A DNA stretch of 64,000 nucleotides, from NCBI GenBank assembly GCA_034770075.1, contig CM068385.1, forward strand, positions 44,910,721-44,974,720. Reading direction: 5' to 3'. The notes under the pieces are model-generated. The model was not told the origin of the DNA and made no database searches. It worked only from the letters and a program-made list of their open reading frames with translations. The stretch is from Aralia elata. Its lineage: Eukaryota > Streptophyta > Magnoliopsida > Apiales > Araliaceae. The position numbers and the translations under genes were made by a program. This document shows positions 12,291 to 24,005 of the stretch, one piece after another (position 1 is the first letter of the stretch; every line of letters starts with the position of its first letter).

Positions 12291-13538
12291 GTAAACTTTT
12301 AATTGCCCATTAATTGATATCAATGCATATATGGAATGGTTTTATTATTCATAAGATGAATGTTATTTATTGATACATATAGAGATATGTATGATAATAA
12401 ATAGGGATTGATTATGGATTATGACCAATGTGTGATTGGATTTATTTTAGTGGATGCTTGAATGAATGGGTTTTTATAAATGGGGTCTGTGTACCTCGTA
12501 TTCTCTAGTTTTTCTTGATGTAAATTCTATCTTCCTCCTATGTACCTCCCCTTGACTGCTGATCAAGGTTTCTATTTATTGTAAATAGTTTTTGTAATAG
12601 GACTAGTTAGAATTAATTTTGAAGAATTGGAGACAAAGGAGCAAGGAGCGCTTGAAGACCCGTTTGTAATGGAGCCCGGGTTTAAATGTAATAGTTATAT
12701 TTAAATTTTGTTCTTGTATCCTAGGTTTGACCTTTTGGTTCACTTGGTGGCTCTAGTGAACCAAACTAGAATAAAAGTCCATAATCAATCCGGGTAGAAT
12801 ATAGTATTCTATATGTGCATGCTTACTATGTATATATTATATATTATACAACATGCTTCGCATGTTTAATAATATGACGCGTATTATATATATATGTGCA
12901 TGCGCGCTAAACAAGATGAGACAACTAATAACAAACCCCTCAAAGCAATTATATTAAGTCCTAAGCTTTCAAAGATATTTGGAATATCGAACGTCGCCTT
13001 CTAGCATGGTAAAGCAATAGAGTATTAAAATATTTAATATGAGTTTGTTGTGTCACACAAGGCAAGTATTAAATATTTAAGATGTTGCTTTATCACATTT
13101 GATGCTTATACATAGACTGAACGATGCTGTTTTGTTGTGTCACACAAGGACAATGTTTTTCTTTCGAATATATGGAAGTGCTAGGTTGGACTTAACTTGG
13201 ATAATTTTGATTCGGATGTGTCACACTTGATCAAAATAATCTAAGAGGCAAATTAAAAGGAGTTACATAGTGATGTAATTGACAATAGTTGTCTACCTAT
13301 TTATTTATATATCGTTTGTTGTGTCACACAAGGCTATATACATTTGAAATGGGATCCTTATTATCACTAGCAAATCTTTAATTAGATTTGCCGAACTGTA
13401 TATTGAGGGTAATATAGTTTGATGAAAATAGTGGGAGATACCAATTTAAAATAAAGACCTACTTTATTTTGGTAATTAATTAAAATGAATGTATGCTAAA
13501 ATGTTGTTAAATTACAAATTCATTTATAGAATTTTACA
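12291..13538 (+). other. untranslated leader of the copia element
   Basis: No supported gene. Contains a 13-bp palindrome TTGTGT-C-ACACAA at 13048-13060, 13135-13147 and 13319-13331, with a half copy near 13216. These are dispersed rather than tandem. Confidence 0.6.
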
Positions 13539-14400
13539 ATGTCTAATTCACTATCACTGCGGAGCATATTAGATGCTAATTAACCGGACCTTATTAAAAG
13601 GACTGGTTAAAGAATTTGAGAATAGTTCTCAAGGCTGAAAAGCTATCTTATGTCTTTGATATGCCTATCCCTGCAATGGTTGCAGACAATGCCTCAGAGG
13701 AAGAGATTGCTACTTTTAGAAAGTGGCAAGATGATGCACAGTTGGCTCAATGCATCATGCTCGCATCCATGAGTAACGAGCTTCAGCGTCAGCATGAAAC
13801 TATGGATGCTCCTGCTATACTCTTGCACCTTCAAGGAGTTGAAGGGTGAGGAAAGTAGGACTATTAGATATCAGATATCTAGGGAGCTCTTCCGATCTAG
13901 AATGACCAATGGCACTACAGTACAGACATATGTCCTAAAATGATCAATCTGATTGAACAATTGGGACAACTAGGTTTTAATGGATGGAGAGTTGATCCAA
14001 GATTTGATCTTGCAATCACTTCCGGACTCTTTCTCACAAATTGTTGTGAATTTCCACATGAACAAGCTAAATGTCAGCCTGCCTGAGTTGCTTAAACATG
14101 TTGAAAACTGTAAAGAGTCACTTTCCAACCAAGAAAAACCAAGTCTTACTGGTAGATGATTCTTCCAGGAAGCGGAAGAGGGCCAAAGGATCTTCTTAAA
14201 AGAAGAACAATTCAAAGAAGGTAAATGAAAGGCAAAAACAAAGGACAATAAGAATAAGACTGATGCAGATAGCAAAGGAGTTTGCTTCCACTGCAATAAG
14301 CCTGGATACTAGAAAGGAAACTGGAAGGAGAATCTTACAGAGGCTAACCAAAAGAAGCTTAGTGAAACTTCGGTTACAAATATGGGTTTGTTCATGATTG
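13539..14400 (+). pseudogene. copia gag, degenerate
   Basis: Begins at ATG 13539 (MSNSLSLRSILDAN then a stop) and resumes in frame at about 13616 (RIVLKAEKLSYVFDMP, IMLASMSNELQRQHE). Several frameshifts follow. Near 14283 a CCHC knuckle is broken: CFHCNKPGY, stop, KGNW, with the His and last Cys lost. Not translatable as a working gag. Confidence 0.8.
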
Positions 14401-14429
14401 AAATAAAATAAATTTTTCTATAAGTTAAG

Positions 14430-16990
14430 GTTCTACTTGGGTATTGGATACCGGCTGTAGTTCTCACGTATGCAATCCAATGCAGAGACTAAGCAGAAGT
14501 AGAAAGCTAAACAAAGTAGTAATCTTATGTGTTGTAATGGAGCAAAGGTTGCTACATTAACCATAGGAACTTATAGTTTAGCAGTGCCTACGGGCAAGTC
14601 TATTAAGTTAATAAGTTGTTATTATGTTCCAGTTCTCTTTAGAAACATTATTACTTCCGTTGTTGGACAAGGAAGGTTTTGGTATTATATTTAAGAACAA
14701 TTGTTGTTCTATTTATAATGATAATGTTTTGTTTGAAACTGAAAGATCACTTGATAGACTTTGTAAACTTGACTTAAATGAAAAATATTTTGCAAATTGA
14801 ACAAACTAATAAAAGAAAAAGGAGATGGTCATTCAAAGAGTTGAATGTGTGTATTTGATGAAATACAAGTCTGAATCATTTGAAAGATTCAAAGAATTCA
14901 GAAGTGAAACAAATTGACAAAGTATTAAGATTCTTTGATCAGACCGAGGAAGGAATACTTGTGCAATAAGTTTCTAGATCATCTCAAAATGGTATTTTCT
15001 CATAATGGAAACCTCCTGATACGCAATAAATGATTGGTATATCTAAAAGGAGAAATTGTACCTTGTTGGACATGGTGCAGTCCATAATGATTTTACCAAC
15101 ATTCTAGTATCCATCTGGGGTTATACCCTAGAAACGGCTGCATATCTACAAGATAAGGTAACCTCAAAAATCCGGCCCCAAAACTCCATAAAGGTTATGG
15201 ATAGGGAGGATTCCTAGTCTTAAATATGTTAAGATAAGGGGTTGTCCAGCTTATGTGAAAAGGTTTCAAAGATAAGTTTGGGACAAAAATCTGACAAGTG
15301 CAATTTGTGGGATATCCTAAAGAAGTTTAGGGTATTATTATTACTATAATCCTACACGCTTCCTTCTTAGGTAAAGGTGTTTATCATTGAAGAAGCTAGT
15401 GGGAGGGTAATAGATCTTGAAGGAGTTCAAGAACCACAAAGCATTTTAAGTCGAACCGAGGAACCTGTAGATAGACCTATTGTACCACAACTGAATCATA
15501 AATCTGGAAGAGTACCGAAGATACCTAGGAGGTATGGATTCATCATAGAGGATGATGATGAGGTACGCATCATAGAGGATGATGATCCAGTTATATACGA
15601 TGAGGCTATGAGTAGAAGATACTCAGAGAAATGGCAGATGGCCATGAAATCCGAAATGGACTCCATGTATAAGAACCAAGTATAGACTATGGTGTATATG
15701 GGTCTTTAAGAGAAAGACTGGGGCAAATGGCAAGGTGGAGACCTATAAGACCAGACTTGTTTAAAAGGTTTTTCAAGTCAAGGAGTTGACTGTGATAAAA
15801 CCTTATTACCGGGTAATGCTCAAGTCCATTTGGATTTTGCTTGTGATTGCAGCTTATTACGAAATCTGGCAAAATGGGATGTGGAGACGTCCTTCCTCAA
15901 TGAAGACTTGAGGAGAATGTATGTATGATACAGCCAGAGGAATTTGTTTCAAAGGTTGAAGCAAATCGTGTTTTAAGCTACAATGATCCATTGATGGATT
16001 GAAGCAAGCTTCTCAAAGATGGAACATTCATTTTGATGAGACAATCAAAAGAGTTTGATTTTATCAAAAATGAGAATGAACCTAGTGTGTACAAAAGGGT
16101 CAGTGGGAGCGCTGTGACATTCTTGGTATTATATGTTGATATACTACTGACAAGGAATAACACACCAATGCTACAATCAGTAAAGATAAAATTGTCTAAA
16201 CATTCCTCCATGAATGACTTGGGAGGAGCATCCTATAAATTGGGGATATAAGTCTATATAGATAGATTTAAAAGGATGTTCGGCTTGACCCAAGGAACGT
16301 ATATTCATTTGATGCTAAAGGCGTTTAGCATGGCAAACTCCAAGAGAGGTCTCATGATGATGAGCCATGGAGTGAATCTCTCTAAAATTGTCCCCAATTG
16401 AGAGAGAGATCGCATGAGTTACTATCATGTATGCAATGAATATACAAGGCTTGATGTTGATCAGTCATATTCTGGAGAAGATCACTATAAGACAGTGATA
16501 AACACCTTTAAGTACTTAACCGGTACCGAAGATGTGATCATGATTCATGGTGGGTCTGAATTAAAACTAGAGAGCTAAACAGACTCAAGTTTTTTTAGAC
16601 TGACCAAGACGATAACAAATCCACTTTAAGGTAAATCGTTACCTTGAAAGGTGGTGCAGTGAATTGGAAAGGTTCCAAACAGTAAAGAGTTGCTTGTTTA
16701 GTGACAAAGACAAAGTATATAGCTGTAAATGAAGCTGCAAGTTTGATTGTTTGGATGAAAAGTTCATTACAGAACTGGGAATAGTTCCTAAGTCTCATCT
16801 TGGATTCAAACATATGTTGCGGCACTTTCATTTGATTAGTGGAATCATTGAAAGAGGAAAAGTCACTATAGAGATAGTGGATTCTCGAGAACAACATTGC
16901 ATATCCATCTACTGAAGCTTTATCCAAACAGCAGGATGATCGTCACTTAGAGAAGAAAGGTATTAGATACCATGGCGATTGGCTTTAGTG
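14430..16990 (+). pseudogene. copia pol remnants (protease, integrase, RT, RNase H)
   Basis: Recognisable pieces in the expected order: protease-like TWVLDTGCSSHVCN (about 14435), integrase C-terminal words (14960-15360), RT fingers (RYSEKWQMAMKSEM, 15630-15680), the RT YVDD region reduced to YVDILLTRNN at about 16130, then RNase H words (TEA.YIA region near 16720 and DNIAYPSTEALSKQ-like near 16890). Frames change repeatedly and stops are dense. No single domain is intact. Confidence 0.8.
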
Positions 16991-17002
16991 CAAGTGGGAG
17001 AT
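16991..17002 (+). other. polypurine tract of the copia element
   Basis: CAAGTGGGAGAT directly before the 3' LTR; GTGGGAG is the usual copia form. Confidence 0.8.
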
Positions 17003-18062
17003 TGAAAGTAGTATGCACACAAGCCAATCATATTTGATATGATGTAGCATATACTTTGTAATCTTATTCGGTTATTAAAGGCATTTTACATTATCTACAT
17101 GGTGCTGTTATATTAAATGTGATAAACCCATAGTTTTGAGTAATGCTTTTAGAATCATGATGGGGATCATGCTAATGAGATCTAAATTCTAGATAGCCCA
17201 CAAACTAAAATCGTTCCTAATCGTTGGATTACTAAAAAGGGGATTAGTGAATCCGGATAGATTAGTACATACGTTGCTTGCTCTTATGAAGAGGATGATT
17301 GATCTCATAATCATTTGTGTGGAGACACTAAAGCAAGTATGTAGGTGCTTATTAGAGAATAAGTTCACTGAACGTGGCTCGCTAAGGAATACCTAATGGA
17401 GTTTTACTCGCCTGTCAATAGGAATTCCTCTAGTGATAGTAGTACAAGTGATCCTTGGACTTGAGATCATCATAGTATCTTGTGTATGATGAGTTATACT
17501 TTGACATGTCCCTTAAGACCTTTAGGGTATATCAAAGGGTATGATTGGGTATAATAAGTTATACATGGAGATAGGTGAATGATCAACAAAGAATCTACCA
17601 CTTCTAGTAAAAGGAGAGAATGTCCTATGTGATTCGATAAATGACGACTCAGAAGTCTTTGGCCAAAGCAGAATGAAATTAGAAAGGAGTTTCTAATTTA
17701 CATTATCAGAGTTGTGCATTTGAGAATCGAAATACATATAATTAAATAAAATAAGACTATTATTCCTTGGTGGATCACCTCTAGAGGCCAAACACTTGGG
17801 TGGCTAACGTTGATCAAAGGAAGGAATTTAATCGGTGAAATTCAAGGAGAACGCGAAGGAATTGGAGGTGAACTTGTACCCGAGGAAGCACGGTTCTACG
17901 AGGGTATAATTTCTTAATCTTTATCTCTTTCGTTTAATTGATAATTGAGCACATGGATGATCATGGTGATGGTTTGTATAAAAATTTAAAAATCCGTTTT
18001 ATCGCGCTTCCGCACCATTTATGTAATTTGATTGCATATTCGCGCTATGTACAAACCTAACA
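17003..18062 (+). repeat. 3' LTR of the copia element, internally deleted (1060 bp)
   Basis: Collinear with the 5' LTR except that 747 bp equivalent to 10565-11311 are absent (junction ...AATAAG/ACTATTATT... near 17756). The missing part includes the TATA box. Confidence 0.93.
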
Positions 18063-18067
18063 GTACT

Positions 18068-19374
18068 TTCCTGCTTCAAGAGTTGCCAACAAAAGAAATG
18101 AGATATGCGGTATTCGACAGTTCAGCGGAGAGACACTGTATGAGTATTGGGAAAGATTTAAAAAACTGTGTTCCAGTTGTCCTCCCCATCAAATAGACGA
18201 TCAACACCTGATTCAGTACTTTTATGAGGGATTATCACCAATGGATCGGAGTATGATCGATGCTGCAAGTGGAGGAGCACTAGTAGATAAGACACCGGAG
18301 GCTGCGAGGACTCTAATCGCAAATATGGCTGCTAATTCTCAGCAGTATAGGACAAGAAATAACCATACACCTGCAAGAGTGAATGAGATGACCACGAGCA
18401 ACCTTGAACAACAAATTTTTGATCTGACTGCGATGGTTAGGCAAATGGCTACAGGAAATACACCAGCAGCAAAAGTGTGTGGGATTTGTTTAATGGGTGG
18501 TCATAGCGCTGATTCTTGTCCGACTTTGCAAGAGGATGAAACCGCACAGCAAGCTAATGCGATGGGAAACTATCAGGCACAACCCCAGCGGAAATATGAC
18601 CCGTACTCTAACACTTACAATCCAGGATGGAGGGATCATCCTAACCTTAGTTATGGAGGAAATAGGCCACCAGCGCAAAGCGTGTATCCGGTTAGACAAC
18701 AAGGGTTCCCACAAGGCTCTCAACCAATTCAAACCCAATATCAACCTAGACAGGCAACTCCTGCAAATCCTGGAACATCTTTGGAAGACATGTTCAAGGC
18801 ATTCATGAGTCAGACACAGCAGTTCTAGCAGGAAACAAAAAATTCGGTTCAAGAGTTGAGAAATCAGATAGGTCAACTTGCCACCACAGTGGGGAGGTTG
18901 GATTCTCAAGGTTCAGGAAAGTTGCCCTCCCAAACAGTTGTCAATCCAAGGGAGAATGCTAGTGCGATTACACTAAGGAATGGAAAAGAGTTGGAAGTAC
19001 CTAAAGCTGCTACGGAAATTGAAGAGGATAAAGCTAAAGGGGAGACTGAGACACCGAGGAAAATTGTTACCCCATCTACTCCAGTTAAGACCCCACCGTT
19101 GCCGTTTCCACCTAGAACACACAAGACTTCAAAGAAGGAGGAAACAGAAAAGGAAATTTTGGAAACTTTCTGGAAGGTAGAGGTAAATATTCCTCTATTA
19201 GAGGCCATCAAACAAGTGCCCAGGTACGCAAAGTTTTTGAAAGAATTGTGTACTAATAAAAGAAAATTGAAAGATGATGAAAAAGTCACGGTAGGAGAGA
19301 ATGTGTCAGCAGTGCTTCAAAAAAAATGCCCCCTAAATGTAAAGATCCAGGAATGTTTACAATCCCATGCAGAA
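18068..19374 (+). pseudogene. Athila gag, C-terminal part
   Basis: Resumes gag after the nested insertion: RQFSGETLYEYWERFKKL, GLSPMDRSMIDAASGGALVD, a knuckle-like CGICLMGGHSADSC (about 18478) and a Gln/Pro-rich tail. TAG at 18826-18828 interrupts the frame (CAG to TAG fits). It continues as a Lys/Glu-rich linker to TAG at about 19377. The switch to the protease frame happens at an A8 run near 19318-19326, consistent with a one-base slip. Confidence 0.88.
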
Positions 19375-21137
19375 TAGGTAATACCAGATTTGAGAAAGTC
19401 ATGCTAGATCTAGGAGCTTCAATAAATGTCATGCCATTGTTTGTATTTGCTTCTTTAAATCTAGGACCTTTGAAACAAACTGGTGTTATCATTCAATTTG
19501 CTGATCGTACTAACACTTACCCTCAAGGGGTAATTGAAGATGTCTTAGTGCAGGTGAATCAGTTAATATTTCCTGCCGATTTTTACATTGTGGATATGGA
19601 AGATGACAGATCTCCAAATCCTTTACATATCTTGTTAGGGCGGCCATTCTTGAAAACAGCAAGGACAATGATCGATGTGCACAATGGGACCTTGACCATG
19701 GAATTTGATGGAGAGAAACTTCAGTTCAATATATATGATGCAATGAGGTACCCTAGTGATGTAAATCATGTTTTTGCTATTGACATCATTGATTCTATAG
19801 TGCAGGAATCTTTTGATCAAGTACACCGGGAAAGCTTGGAGATGGCCATTACTAACAACTTGGATATGGATAAAGAGGAAGGATTTGCCCAAAATCAGGA
19901 ATTGAAGGAAGTTGTGGCTGCATTGCACTCTTTACCAAAATTCACAGATAATTATGCAGTTCAATCAATTCAATTGCCTATTTCTCATAAAAAATTGTTA
20001 CCATCTGTGGAGCAAGCTCCAATCTTAGAATTAAAACCCTTACCTGTTCACTTGAAATATGCATATTTAGGGACTAATGAAACTTTACCTGTGATTATTG
20101 CTAGTAATCTGACCAAAGTGCAGGAAGAGAAATTGTTGAGAGTCCTAAGGGACCATGTCACAGTGTTTGGTTGGACGATAGCAGATATCAAAGGTAAAAG
20201 CCCCGCGATGTGCATGCATAGGATTCTTTTGGATGATGGAGCAAAGCCCACGAGAGAAGCACAGCGAAGATTAAATCCACCCATGATGGAGGTAGTCAAG
20301 AAAGAGGTGATTAAATTGCTTGATGCAAGCATAATCTACCCCATCTCCGACAGTCAGTGGGTGAGTTCGGTACAGGTAGTTCCGAAGAAGTCTGGAATAA
20401 CTGTCATCACGAATGACAATAATGAGTTGGTGCCCACACGGATACAAACAGGATGGAGAGTGTGTATTGACTACAGGAAACTAAATGTTGTAACTCGAAA
20501 AGACCACTTCCCTCTTCCTTTTATTGATCAAATGCTAGAACGATTAGCGGGGCATACTTATTATTGCTTTCTAGATGGTTTTTCAGGATATAACCAGATC
20601 GTGATTGCACCCGAAGACCAGGAAAAGACCACATTCACGTGTCCATTTGGTACTTTTGCATACCGGAGGATGTCGTTTGGACTTTGCAATGCACCAGGTA
20701 CTTTTCAGCGATGCATGGTAAGCATTTTTTCTGATCTTTTAGAAAATTGCATCGAGGTCTTTATGGATGATTTCACAGTTCATGGTGATTCTTTGGATTT
20801 GTGCTTGGAAAATTTAATGCGTGTGCTAGATAGATGCTTGGAAACTAACCTTGTTCTTAATTGGGAAAAGTGTCACTTTATGGTAGAACAGGGTATAGTG
20901 CTTGGTTATGTTGTGTCAGCTAAAGGTTTAGAGGTTGATAAAGCTAAGATAGATATTGTGTCTGCTTTGCCTTACCCCGCCAGTGTGCGGGAGATTCGCT
21001 CTTTTCTTGGACATGCAGGTTTCTATCGGAGATTTATCAAAGACTTCTCCAAAATAGCTCTGCCATTATGTAAGTTGCTACAAAAGGATGTGGAATTCCA
21101 GTTCGATGAAGCGTGCAGGAGGTATTTGACATGTTGA
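19326..21137 (+). pseudogene. Athila protease and reverse transcriptase
   Basis: Open for 603 codons. Protease: PPKCKDPGMFTIPC then MLDLGASINVMP, where Leu replaces the usual Ser/Thr after the catalytic Asp, as is common in Athila. RT: GWRVCIDYRKLN, FPLPFIDQMLERL, TFTCPFGTFAYRRM and the catalytic box FMDD at 20760-20771, then LGYVVSAKGLEVDKAKI and the connection start. A single-base loss near 21120 throws the frame off before RNase H. Expected product: cDNA synthesis from the tRNA-Asp primer. Confidence 0.92.
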
Positions 21138-22921
21138 AGAGCCTATTAACTTCCGCACCTGTGATTCAACCGCCAAATTGGAATCTTCCCTTCGAAATAA
21201 TGTGTGATGCAAGCAATTATGCAGTCGGAGCTGTTTTGGGCCAAAGAGTTGACAAAGCTGTCCATGCCATCTATTATGCCTCTAGAACATTGAATGCAAC
21301 TCAGACTAACTACTCGACAACAGAAAAAGAACTTTTATCTGTTGTTTTTGCTTTAGATAAATTTCGATCTTATTTACTTAGCACTAAAGTTGTAGTTTAT
21401 TCTGACCATGCAGCTCTCAGGTATTTGTTAACCAAGAAGGACTCTAAACCCAGGATTATCAGATGGATTCTGCTGTTACAGGAATTTGACTTGGAAATCA
21501 AGGATAAGAAGGGAGCAGATAACTTGGTAGTAGATCACTTGAGTAGACTGGTAAGAGATGAGGAGGCACTACCATTGTATGATTCCTTTCTAGATGAGCG
21601 TCTCTTTTCTATTCAGGAGGAATTGCCTTGGTATGCTAACATTGTTAATTATTTGGCGAGTGCATTTATTCCCAATGAATTTTCTAAAAACCAGAAGGAT
21701 AAGCTTAGGAGTGATGCTAGACATTATGTTTGGGATGATCCATACCTGTGGAAATTTTGTGCTGATCACTTAATCCGTAGATGTGTGCCTAATACCGAAA
21801 CATTGTCTATTCTAACTTTTTGCCATTCCTATGCTTGTGGAGGTCATTTTGGACCCAAACGGACTGCTCATAAGGTTTTAGAAAGTGGTTTTTATTGGCC
21901 AACAATTTTTAAATACTCGTATTTATTTTGTAAATCATGCGAGAATTGTCAACGAACAGGTAACATATCACATAGAAATCAAATGCCACAAACTCCCATT
22001 TTAATTGTTGAGATTTTTGATATTTGGGGTATTGATTTTATGGGACCTTTTCCTGTTTCTCATGGTAATATTTACACTCTCTTGGCTGTTGACTATGTTT
22101 TTAAATGGGTGGAAGCTAAAGCCACCAGGACTGATGATTCTAAAGTTGTTGCAGATTTTGTCAAAACTAACATATTTGTCAGATTTGGAACTCCTAGAGC
22201 TATCATCAGCGATAGAGGAACTCACTTTTGCAACAGGATGCTAGCAGTACTTTTCAGGAAATACAATGTTTTGCATAAGATTTCTACATCTTATCATCCG
22301 CAAAGCAATGGTCAGGCTGAAGTATCCAACTGTGAGGTGAAATCCATTTTGGAGAAGGTTGTCAAGCCAAGCAGAAAAGATTGGAGTCTGCGATTAGAAG
22401 ATGCATTGTGGGCACATAGAACCGCATACAAAACCCCCATTGGTATGTCGCCGTACAGATTGGTTTTTGGGAAGTCATGTCATCTACCCGTGGAGTTAGA
22501 ACACAGAGCTTTTTGGGCGATCAAGTAATGTAATATGAGTTTGGATGAAGCGGGGTTGCATAGGAAGTTCCAGTTACATGAATTAGAAGAGATGAGGAAT
22601 GAAGCATATGAGAGTTCTAGACTATACAAGAATAAAACAAAGGCCTTCCATGACAAGCAGATTTTGAGGAAAGCTTTCGCAGTTGGACAACAAGTTCTCC
22701 TATTTAATTCGAGGCTAAAGTTATTTCTAGGTAAGTTACGCTCTCGTTGGGAGGGTCCTTTTGTTAATACTAATGTGTTCTCTCATGGTGCTATAGATAT
22801 ACAGAATCCAAAGACAGGGAAAGTGTTCAAGGTTAATGGACATAGGCTGAAACCTTTCCGTGAAGGATTTCCGATGGAGAGTGTGGAGATGATAGACCTA
22901 GTGGATCCGAGCTATGAATGA
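21113..22921 (+). pseudogene. Athila RNase H and integrase
   Basis: Continues pol one frame over. RNase H: MCDASNYAVGAVLGQ, TEKELLSVVFALDKFRSYL, SDHAAL. Integrase zinc finger: GGHFGPKRTAHKVLESGFYW ... CKSCENCQRTG. DDE core: GIDFMGPFPVSHGN, IISDRGTHF, SYHPQSNGQAEVSN. TAA at 22526-22528 splits off the C-terminal 132 codons (LRSRWEGPF ... VNGHRLKPF, ending at TGA about 22921). The stop fits CAA to TAA. No chromodomain, as expected for a non-chromovirus. Confidence 0.92.
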
Positions 22922-24005
22922 TTGTGAGGAACGATGTCGGGCTAACGACATTAACCAAATGCGCTGCTTGGGAGGCAACCCAAGATTTCAGATTTGCTTT
23001 TCTATCCCTTTTTACTTATTTATTGACTTTTTCGTTATTTCGCTCGTCTTTTGCATGATTGTCTTACATTGGGGACAATGTAAGGTTTGAGTGTGGGGGA
23101 GGGGTTTAGGTTTAGGTTAGTATAGGGTAGGTAGGTTTGCTCTAAAGGTTTAGGTAGGTTAGTAAGGTATTGTCTAAAGGTTTTTTGTTTTAGAATGAAG
23201 ATTGATGCCACTGATTGAATTTGTTTGATGCTGAATTAATTGATAGATGATGATAATGAAGTTAGGACCCATAGTTGACTAATTTAGATTGAGTTGGTAT
23301 TGCATGAGTACTTGAGTATGAGATACATGTTTACTTGACTGAGTTAATTATGGAGTTGACTGTGTGCACTGATTTCATGATTTAGAACTGTTTAACTGCT
23401 TATCTTGTTTCAGGACCATGTGAAGACAAAATTGGTAATTTGAAAAAATTGAGAAAAAAAACTGAAAAAAAAACATTTTGTCTCAAAAGGAAAACATGTG
23501 GTGGGTTGAGATGGAGCGTAAAATGCACTCACTCATAAACACGTGCAACGAGATGGAGCGTAAAACGCACTCGTTGGTGAAGAAAACTGAGATGGAGCAT
23601 AAAATGCACTCGCTTAAGAAAAGAATGAGAAAGGTGAAATGGAGCATACAATGCATTCACCTGAATGAAGAAAACTGAATGGCAGGAAACAAAACATGTT
23701 CTAGTTTTGAGTCAGTGTGCACGGTTGCTGTTCCATACAAACTGAGTTGAGTATCTGTGTTGAGCATAGGAGATGCTTATGTGGTTTCAATTTGATTTAT
23801 AGATGTTCAGTGGGGAATGATGAGGTTATTGTTATTAGTTGATTGCTGAAGTATAGAACAAATTTCTGTTGATTGGTGTTGGTATTCATGGATGTTAATT
23901 GAATTTAAACCTTTGAGAGTTTGATTGAATAGAATTCAAATGATTTTAATATAACTTTTGTTTTAGTTTACACGAGGACGTGTAAAGACTAAGTGTGGGG
24001 GAATT
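22922..24005 (+). other. Athila 3' untranslated region
   Basis: No env-like ORF and no other gene. It contains the polypurine-like GTGTGGGGGAGGGG near 23091, a tandem repeat (23508-23678) and the true polypurine tract AGTGTGGGGGAATT next to the 3' LTR. The two similar GTGTGGGGG tracts suggest a duplicated tract. Confidence 0.7.
23508..23678 (+). repeat. four-copy hairpin-type tandem repeat in the Athila 3' UTR
   Basis: Four imperfect copies of GAGATGGAGCRTAAAAYGCACTC with 15-25 base spacers. Each unit can fold GAGC.T against A.GCACTC. Confidence 0.85.

Larger units (their letters stand above)
9812..18062 (+). mobile_element. Ty1/copia element nested in Athila gag
   Basis: Flanked by the duplication GTACT (9807-9811 and 18063-18067). 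5' LTR 9812-11618, Met primer site, long leader, degenerate gag and pol, polypurine tract GTGGGAG, 3' LTR 17003-18062. Outside one 747-bp deletion the LTRs differ at only about 7 positions, so insertion is recent. Despite this the coding region is riddled with stops and frameshifts. I do not assign a copia lineage. Confidence 0.93.

Noticed and set aside
19318..19326. Programmed frameshift between Athila gag and protease at the A8 run
   Set aside because: Athila elements usually keep gag-pol in one frame, and other random frameshifts occur in the same gene, so a slip mutation is simpler.
22922..24005. env-like gene of Athila
   Set aside because: No long frame, signal peptide or membrane segment; only repeats and polypurine tracts.
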